In this document: positions 1-5,030 of the stretch, in pieces
How positions within the stretch are numbered: position 1 is the stretch's first letter
How the letters are laid out: every line of letters starts with the position of its first letter
Source of the DNA: an uncultured Campylobacter sp.
Lineage (GTDB): Bacteria > Campylobacterota > Campylobacteria > Campylobacterales > Campylobacteraceae
DNA: 5,078 nt
Assembly: GCF_938017705.1 (NCBI RefSeq)
Contig: NZ_CALIIS010000124.1
Coordinates: 1 to 5,078 of the forward strand
Direction of reading: 5' to 3'
The notes under the pieces: model-generated
What the model was told of the DNA's origin: nothing
The model's database searches: none
Seen by the model: the letters and a program-made list of their open reading frames with translations, nothing else
Made by a program: the position numbers and the translations under genes

Positions 1-22
1 GGGCCCCAATTGCGAGGTCGCT

Positions 23-47
23 CCCCTTCCCGCCCCAAACCCCACCC
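23..47 (-). other. Potential three-tier G-quadruplex motif
   Basis: The plus strand has five runs of three or four C, at 23-26, 29-31, 33-36, 40-43 and 45-47, separated by 2, 1, 3 and 1 bases. The minus strand therefore satisfies the canonical G3+N1-7 rule with one spare run. Folding in vivo is not shown. The motif is unusual in an otherwise AT-leaning Campylobacter-type intergenic region. Confidence 0.6.
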
Positions 48-69
48 AACCTCCGACGACGCTAGCGGG

Positions 70-96
70 GCGGACTGCGTCCGCGCATTTTTATTT
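70..96 (+). terminator. Candidate rho-independent terminator, plus strand
   Basis: GCGGAC (70-75) and GTCCGC (79-84) form a perfect 6-bp GC-rich stem with a 3-base loop. Three bases later comes a T-rich tract, TTTTTATTT (88-96). It would end a transcript entering from the left of the window. One plus-strand frame stops at 63-65, just before it, but that frame cannot be confirmed as a gene. Confidence 0.4.
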
Positions 97-171
97 AGCG
101 GCTCGCGCCGCATGAAATTCCGTATCGATAAATTTTTAAAATTCCACTACCGCTAAATTTTTATCGTATTT

Positions 172-187
172 GGAATTTTAAAATTCC
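172..187. repeat. Perfect 16-bp palindrome with AATTTTAAAATT core
   Basis: GGAATTTTAAAATTCC reads the same on both strands. A close relative without full symmetry, AATTTTTAAAATTCC, lies 41 bases to the left at 131-145. It is a member of the AAATTT-type palindromes spread over the window. Confidence 0.7.
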
Positions 188-189
188 AT

Positions 190-510
190 CCGTAGCCGCC
201 AAGCCAATTTATCAGCCGATAAATCATCAAACCGCCAAGCCGTCCGCCGATCGTCAAGCTTCCGCTCGACCGCAAACTAAACTATCCGCCGGCCAAACCG
301 ATCGGCAACCGACTAGTCGTCAAATAAACCGACCAGCCGCCGAATTTATCGATAGCAGAGCCGTATAAAACCGACCGACCGCCAAAAGCAGTAGCCGCAG
401 ACTAAAGAAGCGCGCGCCCGAATTACAAAACGACTGAATGCCGAACCGATATACCGCCGACCGATCGGCAGCCGAGCCGTAAAAACTAGCCGACCGACCG
501 CCGAGCCAAA
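190..510. repeat. Field of degenerate CCGACC / CCGATCGG repeats
   Basis: Several imperfect direct repeats occur. ACCGATCGGCA(A/G)CCGA is at 297-312 and 460-475. The 13-mer CCGACCGACCGCC is identical at 371-383 and 490-502, each copy preceded by GAGCCGTA (358-365 and 474-481). Variants of GCCGCC followed by AATTTATC occur near 195-213 and 335-350. A perfect 7-bp hairpin, ATTTATC/GATAAAT, lies at 207-224. Units are too diverged for a tandem array or CRISPR. On the minus strand the 13-mer is GGCGGTCGGTCGG, a possible two-tier G-quadruplex, lying in the 3' sequence downstream of msrAB. Confidence 0.55.
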
Positions 511-523
511 GCCCTAGCCCGCG

Positions 524-1591
524 TTACTGCACGTAAATTTTATAATCCCCGTAGCCTAGCGCATCCATCTCCTCAAGCGGGATAAATTTCAAACTCGCGC
601 CGTTGATGCAGTATCTCATACCGCCCTTCTCTCTCGGTCCGTCATCAAAGACATGCCCCAAATGGCTGCCTCCTACGCGGCTGGAGACCTCGACGCGCTG
701 CATACCGTGGCTGTCATCTTGCGCGTACGCGATCGCATCGGTCGTTATCGGCTTTGAAAAGCTCGGCCAGCCGCAGCCCGCGTCAAATTTATCGGTGGAT
801 GAAAACAGCGGCTTTTTCGACACGATGTCGATGTAGATGCCTTTTTTATAATTCTTGTCGTATTCGCTCGAAAACGGCCGCTCGGTTGCCTTTTCCTGCG
901 TGACCTGATACTGAAGCTCGGTTAAATTTTTCTTCAGCTCCTCCTTGCTTTGCACTTTAAATTTCTCATCGTCCTCAAGCGGCTTTTTAGCGAGGCGCAG
1001 ATCGATGTGGCAGTATCCGCCGGGGTTTTTGCCGAGATAGTCCTGATGATACTCCTCGGCGCGAACGAAATTCCTTAGCGGCGCCACTTCTACGGCGATC
1101 TTTTCTTTAAATTTCGCCTGCTGCGCGGCTATGAAAAAGCGCGCGAGCTCGCCGCTCGCCTCGTCGGCGTAGTAGATGCCCGTGCGGTATTGGCGACCGC
1201 GGTCGCCCCCCTGCTTGTCGATCGAGAACGGATTGATGATGCGGAAATAATGCGCCAAAATTTCAGGCTCGCTGATGACGTTGGCGTCGTATTTGAGCAT
1301 TAAGGTCTCGGCGTGATCGCTGCTATGCAGCTCCTCGTAGCTTGCTTTATCGCTCTTGCCGTTGGCGTAGCCCACCTGCGTCGCGACTACGCCGTCAAGC
1401 TGCTTGAAATACGCCTCCATACCCCAAAAGCAGCCGCCTGCCAGATAAATTTCTTTCACGTTTGCGTTCATGCCGCCCCCTTTAACTTTAAAATTTGCGT
1501 CCGCCGCGCTGCCGCCGTCTGCGGCATTGAGCGCGACTAAATAACCCGCCGCCAAGGCAAAAAGGCAGATTAAGGCTTTGAAAATTTTCAT
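524..1591 (-). CDS. msrAB: Exported bifunctional peptide methionine sulfoxide reductase MsrA-MsrB
   Basis: This 355-residue fusion reduces both methionine sulfoxide stereoisomers in oxidised proteins: MsrA the S form, MsrB the R form. Residues 1-24 form a signal peptide (two lysines, then a hydrophobic stretch), with cleavage likely near A23/A24, so it should act in the periplasm. The MsrA domain spans about 46-200, with GCFWG at 53-57 (nucleophile C54), QGGDRGRQYRTGIY at 127-140, YHQDYL at 181-186 and GGYCH with likely resolving C194. The MsrB domain spans about 215-350, with GCGWPSF (C273) and RYCINGASL (nucleophile C328). The C273-C328 spacing of 55 matches the resolving/catalytic pair of Neisseria PilB. 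The zinc-binding CxxC pairs of some MsrB proteins are absent, and so is the thioredoxin-like domain of PilB. The start is supported by AAAGGA at 1597-1602, five bases away. An internal ATG (M41, 1469-1471) would give a cytoplasmic form but is less likely. No clear terminator follows. Confidence 0.97.
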   Translation of the reverse strand: MKIFKALICLFALAAGYLVALNAADGGSAADANFKVKGGGMNANVKEIYLAGGCFWGMEAYFKQLDGVVATQVGYANGKSDKASYEELHSSDHAETLMLKYDANVISEPEILAHYFRIINPFSIDKQGGDRGRQYRTGIYYADEASGELARFFIAAQQAKFKEKIAVEVAPLRNFVRAEEYHQDYLGKNPGGYCHIDLRLAKKPLEDDEKFKVQSKEELKKNLTELQYQVTQEKATERPFSSEYDKNYKKGIYIDIVSKKPLFSSTDKFDAGCGWPSFSKPITTDAIAYAQDDSHGMQRVEVSSRVGGSHLGHVFDDGPREKGGMRYCINGASLKFIPLEEMDALGYGDYKIYVQ

Positions 1592-1620
1592 TTTGATCCT
1601 TTCGTTTTAAATTTTGCACA

Positions 1621-1626
1621 ATTTTA
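1621..1626 (-). promoter_or_regulatory. Weak candidate -10 box for msrAB
   Basis: On the minus strand TAAAAT (one mismatch to TATAAT), preceded by TTG, lies 30 bases upstream of the msrAB ATG and about 20 bases before its ribosome site. Epsilonproteobacterial promoters often lack a -35 box, so absence of one here is not informative. The surroundings are AT-rich and chance matches are common. Confidence 0.22.
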
Positions 1627-1714
1627 CAATCCGTAAATGAAATGAGAGTGAAATTTTGCCGAGCTTGATATTTGCCACAAACGGCGAAATTTAAAGACGC
1701 GCGAGCGCGGCGCG

Positions 1715-1756
1715 GTAAAATTTGCCTCAAAATTTTGAGGCTACGGCAAAATTTAC
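1715..1756. repeat. Nested palindrome upstream of msrAB
   Basis: An 18-bp perfect palindrome, GCCTCAAAATTTTGAGGC, lies at 1724-1741. Overlapping it, GTAAAATTTGCC (1715-1726) can pair with GGCAAAATTTAC (1745-1756) with one mismatch. The two foldings share bases 1724-1726 and so compete. The structure is about 125-165 bases upstream of msrAB. It could be a protein binding site, a processed hairpin, or a member of the AAATTT palindrome family. Confidence 0.6.
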
Positions 1757-1855
1757 GTTAAGTTGCGCACTATAATAAAAACCGCGCTAAGGCTGCGCCG
1801 AAATCGCGCGTCGTAATAAAACATTCGCCCAAGCCGCGTGCGCCGCGCTATTCTA

Positions 1856-1914
1856 CGTAAATTTTAAAATTTATGGCGCAACGAAGCCCATGAACTTGCG
1901 TAAATTTTAAAATT
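1856..1914 (+). repeat. Two copies of a 16-mer AAATTTTAAAATT repeat
   Basis: CGTAAATTTTAAAATT occurs identically at 1856-1871 and 1899-1914, and a third time at 4700-4715, all in the same orientation and all outside genes. The 3' flanks differ. In the same gap the 13-mer GATTAAATTTAAA is also duplicated, at 2009-2021 and 2077-2089. Confidence 0.7.
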
Positions 1915-2097
1915 CCTAGCAAAACGTAGCCGAGAGACCCTCGTAAATTTAAACCGATAAATTTTATATCAAACTACGCAGACATAGCGGCAAACCTAGC
2001 ATTCTGCCGATTAAATTTAAAATTTACGCGCCGCCGCCGCGAGATAAAATTTCGCGACCATTCAGGAGCGGCGAGTGATTAAATTTAAACTACGCCG

Positions 2098-2390
2098 CAC
2101 CGCTACGAAGCAGTATGCCACGCAGCCAAACCCGCGCCGTGCAGTAGTATAACGAAGCGCGAACAGTCGGATTCGCACTGCCTCCGCCACGTAGCGGAGC
2201 GCAGTCAAATTTACATCGCGCACGGCTGCGTAGCGGAGGTAGCCGGGTCTGCACCGCGCTGGCGCGTAACAAAGCACCGTGCATTAGACCCACGCCGCGC
2301 GCAATGAAGCTAGCGCTACGAGATCCGCTCCGGCGCGGTTTTTAAAATTTGCAACGGCATAAAAAGCTACGTAGTGAGCAACGAAATCCG
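2098..2390. repeat. Quasi-periodic array of a degenerate GTAnCGAAGC-like motif
   Basis: Variants of a short motif recur on the plus strand: TACGAAGC (2104-2111), ATAACGAAGC (2149-2158), ACGTAGCGGAGC (2189-2200), GCGTAGCGGAGG (2228-2239), GCGTAACAAAGC (2264-2275), GCAATGAAGC (2301-2310) and GCAACGAAAT (2378-2387). An outlier, GCGCAACGAAGC, lies at 1876-1887. Most neighbours start 35-47 bases apart. One unit includes a 6-bp hairpin, CTCCGC/GCGGAG (2182-2199). The motif is too variable for CRISPR and no coding frame explains it. Confidence 0.45.
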
Positions 2391-2413
2391 CCCCCTGCGC
2401 AGGCGAGCAAAAT

Positions 2414-3952
2414 TTAGTGCAAAAAGTGGCGCACTCCCGTAAAATACATCGCCATGCCAAACTCGTCGGCGCTTGCGATCACCTCATCGTCGCGGATGCT
2501 GCCGCCGGGCTGCACCACCGCCGCGACGCCCGCAGCATGGGCGATCTCGATGCTGTCTTTAAACGGAAAAAACGCCTCGCTGGCAAGCGCGCAGCCGCTC
2601 AGATCGACGCCCACGTCGCGAGCCTTCGCTACCGCCGCACGCGCGGCGTCCACGCGGCTCGTCATACCCATGCCGATCGCGACCATCGCGCGATTTTTGA
2701 CGTAAACCACGCAGTTGCTCTTCGTAAGCGCGGCGATCTGCCACGCGATTTTTAGGTCATCAAGTTCGCTCTCGCTCGCTGCGCGCCCCGTGACGCAGCG
2801 GGCGTTTGCGACCTCGCCCGCGCCCACGTAGTCGCGCTGCTGATATACGAAGCCGCCGTCAATGAATTTAAAATCATACTTGTCGTTTTCGCGAATCAAA
2901 AACTCCCCGCCCTGCTCGAAAATTTTGATGCGCTTTTTCTTTTCAAATACCGCAAGCGCCGCGGGCGTAACGCGAGCGGCAAGGATAACTTCGACAAAAA
3001 TTTCATTGATTTTATTTGCTAGCTCCTCGTCCAAAACGCCGTTTATCGCCACGACGCCGCCGTATGCCGAGACTGGGTCGCATTTTAGCGCCTCTACGTA
3101 GCTTTCAAGCAGGCTAGATTTCACGGCAAAACCGCATGGATTGGCGTGCTTGCAGATCGCTACCGCAGGCGCCTCTCCGAAGCTGCTAGCGAGCATCAGC
3201 GCGCCGTGCATATCGGTCATATTGTTAAAGCTCGCCTCGCCCTTTAGGCTCTTAAAATGGTTGCTAAAAAACTCCTCGAACTCGTACAGCGCGCCCTTTT
3301 GGTGCGGATTTTCGCCGTAGCGAGTATCAAAAACCTTGCTGCCCGCGATAAATTTTTTCGCGCCGAAGCCGCCGTTAAAGCGCTCGTTCATATAGTTCGC
3401 GATCATCGCGTCGTAGGCTGCGGTGTGCTCGTAAGCTTTTATCATTAAATTTTGCCTAAATTTCATCTTCTCGCTCTCGTCCGCGCTGCTTAAATTTTGC
3501 AAAACCGCGTCGTAATCAAGCGGGCTGGTGACGACATAGACGCTAGCAAAATTTTTAGCCGCGCTTCGAACCATTGCGGGGCCGCCGATGTCGATATTTT
3601 CGATAATCTCGGAAAAATCGTCGGTGCGGGCTACGGTCGCTTTAAAAGGATATAAATTTACGCACACGAGATCGATACCGCCGATGTCGTGCTGTGCGGC
3701 TTGGCTTACGTGATTTGCGTCGTTTCGCTTATATAAAATTCCGCCGTGGATCTTGGGGTGTAGGGTTTTGACGCGCCCCTCAAACATCTCCGGCGAGCCC
3801 GTGTATTCGCTCACTTCCGCTGCTTTCACGCCATTTTGCAAAAGCAGTTTATGCGTGCCGCCCGTGCTTAAAATTTCAAATCCGAGCCTCTGCAGCCCTT
3901 TAGCAAACTCTACGACGCCCTTCTTATCGCTAACACTGATTAACGCTCTCAT
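2414..3952 (-). CDS. purH: Bifunctional AICAR formyltransferase / IMP cyclohydrolase PurH
   Basis: This cytosolic enzyme performs the last two steps of de novo purine synthesis: formylation of AICAR with 10-formyltetrahydrofolate, then ring closure to IMP. It has 512 residues, within the usual 510-530. The N-terminal cyclohydrolase (MGS-like) domain carries SVSDK at 6-10, STGGT at 29-33, GRVKTLHPKIHGG at 59-71 and IDIGGPAMVRSAAKN at 120-134. The C-terminal transformylase domain carries RYGENPHQ at 211-218, SFNN at 241-244, KHANPCG at 268-274 (the K-H pair is the family's catalytic pair), KSNC at 411-414, SRVDA at 432-436, FFPFKD at 461-466 and QPGGSIRDDEV at 481-491. It ends in the typical FTGVRHFLH. 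The start is fixed by a strong AAGGAG at 3958-3963, five bases upstream. It lies 16 bases after the lipoprotein gene, so shared transcription is likely. One oddity: the stretch before SRVDA reads GMGMT where many homologues have GAGQM. No purine riboswitch is visible. Confidence 0.98.
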   Translation of the reverse strand: MRALISVSDKKGVVEFAKGLQRLGFEILSTGGTHKLLLQNGVKAAEVSEYTGSPEMFEGRVKTLHPKIHGGILYKRNDANHVSQAAQHDIGGIDLVCVNLYPFKATVARTDDFSEIIENIDIGGPAMVRSAAKNFASVYVVTSPLDYDAVLQNLSSADESEKMKFRQNLMIKAYEHTAAYDAMIANYMNERFNGGFGAKKFIAGSKVFDTRYGENPHQKGALYEFEEFFSNHFKSLKGEASFNNMTDMHGALMLASSFGEAPAVAICKHANPCGFAVKSSLLESYVEALKCDPVSAYGGVVAINGVLDEELANKINEIFVEVILAARVTPAALAVFEKKKRIKIFEQGGEFLIRENDKYDFKFIDGGFVYQQRDYVGAGEVANARCVTGRAASESELDDLKIAWQIAALTKSNCVVYVKNRAMVAIGMGMTSRVDAARAAVAKARDVGVDLSGCALASEAFFPFKDSIEIAHAAGVAAVVQPGGSIRDDEVIASADEFGMAMYFTGVRHFLH

Positions 3953-3968
3953 CTTTTCTCCTTTTAAT

Positions 3969-4559
3969 TTATTCGCATAATTTTTTAAAAATCAGCTCGC
4001 GCATGTCGTTTGCATTAAGCTGAAAATACAAAATCGCCTCACGGCGAGCCTTTTGATACTCGCGCCTCGTCTTTCCATCTGCTGCGCCGAGCTTTGCGCC
4101 ATTAAATTTCGCCATACGCGCCGAAGCCAGCTCTTTTAGCCTCTCGCCGCCCGGAGAGATGCCGCCGCTATAATTAAACCACTCTTTGCTTTGAAAAATA
4201 TTAAATAAAATTTTAAAATCTACGAAATTTCCCTTATTATACTCGGCGCAAACCCCGTTTTTATGGCTTACAGCGTAGATCGCGCCGTATCTGCGCTCGA
4301 AAAAATATAGTTTTATGAGCTTTGCGTTTTTGTCTAAATTTGCGCCGTTACCGCCTAAAATCGCAAGCTTCGCATCGCCTCGCGTTTCGTAAGGGCCTAA
4401 AATCGCGCCGTTTTCGTAGAGATTGTCGCCGTAAAAAGCGTATTTCGTATCTCCAAGCTCGTTTGAAAGAACGTAGGTTTTATCGCTTGCGGGCGAGTTT
4501 TTGCCCGCGCAGCCGAGCAGCGACAGAACCAAAAACAGAGATGAGATAAAAAATTTCAT
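3969..4559 (-). CDS. Uncharacterised lipoprotein, upstream partner of purH
   Basis: This 196-residue protein belongs to no family I recognise. Residues 1-16 are a type II signal peptide (K2, then a hydrophobic run) ending in the lipobox LLGC, with C17 the likely lipidated residue and Ala at +2. A short Ser/Ala/Lys-rich tether follows, to about residue 28. The mature part starts with a mixed segment rich in Tyr and Gly (about 29-75), continues with a more hydrophobic and aromatic part (LIKLYFFERRYGAIYAV, 81-97, and residues 111-130), and ends in a basic, probably helical tail (about 140-194). Besides C17, cysteines occur at 104 and 195. The ATG is supported by AAAGGA at 4568-4573, eight bases upstream. 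The stop is 16 bases from the purH start. It is probably an envelope protein; its position next to purH does not by itself indicate a role in purine metabolism. Confidence 0.87.
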   Translation of the reverse strand: MKFFISSLFLVLSLLGCAGKNSPASDKTYVLSNELGDTKYAFYGDNLYENGAILGPYETRGDAKLAILGGNGANLDKNAKLIKLYFFERRYGAIYAVSHKNGVCAEYNKGNFVDFKILFNIFQSKEWFNYSGGISPGGERLKELASARMAKFNGAKLGAADGKTRREYQKARREAILYFQLNANDMRELIFKKLCE

Positions 4560-4585
4560 CGCAAAAATCCTTTAAATTTTAAAAT

Positions 4586-4617
4586 TTTGCCGAATTTATG
4601 AAGCAAAAATCGGCAAA
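4586..4617. promoter_or_regulatory. Operator-like inverted repeat before the lipoprotein-purH unit
   Basis: TTTGCCGA (4586-4593) and TCGGCAAA (4610-4617) are perfect 8-bp inverted arms separated by 16 bases. The repeat ends 26 bases upstream of the lipoprotein ATG. On the minus strand the spacer reads as a T run followed by CATAAAT, a poor but possible -10 region. The arms could therefore be an operator straddling the promoter, or a hairpin in the 5' leader. The 12-mer AAATTTTGCCGA that covers one arm (4582-4593) recurs upstream of msrAB at 1651-1662. Confidence 0.35.
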
Positions 4618-4699
4618 GCGAAATTTGCTAAATTTACCGCATTTACCGCGCGCAAATTTTAATTTTGCTTCTCAAATGCCGCCGCTTTGCTCGCGCGGA

Positions 4700-4715
4700 C
4701 GTAAATTTTAAAATT
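4700..4715 (+). repeat. Third copy of the CGTAAATTTTAAAATT 16-mer
   Basis: It is identical to the copies at 1856-1871 and 1899-1914 and in the same orientation. It lies outside any supported gene. Confidence 0.7.
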
Positions 4716-4888
4716 CTGCGCCGCTTGCAAAGGCTAAATTTAAAAGCGCGCGTAAAACGTAAATTTAAATCGCAGCGCAAATTTAGCCGCAAGGACCTGC
4801 GTGAACCGGCTAAATTTAAAATTCGCGGCGCAGCTTTTATCGCCAAGCCAGGTTGGCGCCTCCTCTTGCCGCTTTTAAAATTTTAAAT

Positions 4889-4966
4889 TTACCTGCACAT
4901 CCTATTTTCCAGCTCGTCCATAAGCGCGGCTATGTCGTCGCCCACGAGCAGTAGCGCCGTTTGTCG
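4889..4966 (-). pseudogene. Possible C-terminal remnant of a lost gene
   Basis: Read on the minus strand, about 25 codons between a TAG (4967-4969) and a TAA (4889-4891) give an amphipathic, acidic tail: VGDDIAALMDELENRMCR at its end. This reads more like real protein than the Lys/Arg/Leu-rich translations of the surrounding AAATTT-rich DNA. It has no convincing start or ribosome site, and its upstream end runs into the perfect inverted repeat 4944-4977, as if a coding sequence had been broken there. I do not recognise the parent protein. It could also be a chance frame. Confidence 0.27.
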
Positions 4967-4977
4967 CTACTGCTCGT
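4944..4977. repeat. Perfect 13-bp inverted repeat (possible terminator on the plus strand)
   Basis: ACGAGCAGTAGCG (4944-4956) and CGCTACTGCTCGT (4965-4977) pair perfectly around an 8-base loop. On the plus strand the stem is followed by TTTAAATTTTA, a weak terminator-like tail. On the minus strand no T tract follows. The left arm lies within the remnant frame ending at 4889, so the right arm may be an inverted duplicate of former coding sequence. Confidence 0.6.
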
Positions 4978-4987
4978 TTAAATTTTA

Positions 4988-5030
4988 CGTGCCGCTTTAA
5001 ATTTTACAACCGTAAATTTAAAGCGGCACG
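4988..5030. repeat. Long near-perfect hairpin
   Basis: The left arm 4988-5007 and right arm 5012-5030 pair over 19 bp with one bulged T and a 4-base loop (AACC). The outer part of the stem is GC-rich (CGTGCCGC / GCGGCACG) and the inner part is an AAATTT core. TTTAAATTTTAC in the left arm (4996-5007) is a direct repeat of 4977-4988, so the right arm can pair with either copy. A minus-strand frame entering from the right stops at 5047-5049, 17 bases before the hairpin, so it may terminate a gene outside the window, although no T tract follows. Confidence 0.65.

Larger units (their letters stand above)
1..523. other. Gene-poor region downstream of msrAB
   Basis: No supported gene was found here. 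The left 100 bases hold a C-run tract and a terminator-like hairpin. Bases 125-190 are AAATTT-type AT-rich sequence, and about 190-510 is a degenerate repeat field. By hand count the plus strand at 241-480 has roughly 82 C against 54 G, a strand asymmetry. Two plus-strand frames stay open for a while (1-156 and 132-368), but they lack a good start, a ribosome site and recognisable protein sequence. A plus-strand gene ending left of or at the window edge is possible; one frame stops at 63-65, just before the hairpin. Confidence 0.6.
1592..2413. other. Long intergenic region between purH and msrAB
   Basis: No supported gene was found in these 822 bases. The part nearest msrAB should carry its promoter. 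The middle (1715-1756) holds a nested palindrome, 1850-2090 is rich in AAATTT cores, and 2100-2390 is GC-rich with a recurring degenerate motif. Two overlapping minus-strand frames (2062-2277 and 2090-2293) translate to Arg/Ala/Tyr-rich text with the repeated string LRY, which reflects the DNA repeat rather than a protein. There is no strong terminator just after purH: the nearest palindrome, CCTGCGCAGG (2394-2403), is not followed by T residues. Confidence 0.6.
4560..4888. other. Intergenic region upstream of the lipoprotein gene
   Basis: No supported gene was found here. Apart from the inverted repeat at 4586-4617, this stretch is made largely of AAATTT/TAAATTTAAA cores (around 4573-4588, 4622-4636, 4702-4716, 4735-4745, 4758-4770, 4811-4824 and 4877-4891) separated by short GC-rich pieces. 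A small hairpin, CGCCAA/TTGGCG, lies at 4841-4858. Open frames on both strands (4665-4886 plus, 4643-4846 minus) translate to Lys/Arg/Leu/Phe-rich text that simply reads through the cores. Confidence 0.6.

Noticed and set aside
1..156. Possible 3' end of a plus-strand gene entering the window
   Set aside because: All three plus frames are open for the first 60 bases, none gives a recognisable C-terminus, and the C tract makes translations uninformative.
132..368. Plus-strand open frame of about 79 codons in the repeat field
   Set aside because: No ATG with ribosome site; the Pro/Ala/Arg/Gln-rich translation follows from C-rich repeats.
1469..1471. Internal ATG (M41) as the true msrAB start
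   Set aside because: The upstream ATG has a good AAAGGA site and begins a proper signal peptide, whereas the internal ATG has only a G-rich GGGGGC stretch in front of it.
1488..1730. Minus-strand frame overlapping the msrAB start
   Set aside because: It overlaps the real msrAB signal-peptide region in another frame and runs through AT-rich leader sequence.
1771..1776. Perfect TATAAT on the plus strand
   Set aside because: No -35-like box at proper distance and no plus-strand gene downstream; AT-rich context makes a chance match likely, though a small RNA cannot be excluded.
2062..2293. Two overlapping minus-strand frames of about 70 codons
   Set aside because: Arg/Ala-rich with LRY strings that mirror the DNA repeat; no ribosome site and no recognisable domain.
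2325..2343. Terminator-like CCGC/GCGG hairpin followed by five T on the plus strand
   Set aside because: The stem is only 4 bp and no plus-strand gene precedes it; it faces away from purH and msrAB.
2098..2390. CRISPR array
   Set aside because: Repeat units are short and highly variable, spacing is irregular and no cas gene is present.
4643..4886. Overlapping open frames on both strands (4665-4886 plus, 4643-4846 minus)
   Set aside because: Both translate to Lys/Arg/Leu/Phe-rich text created by AAATTT and TAAATTTAAA cores, and neither resembles a known protein.
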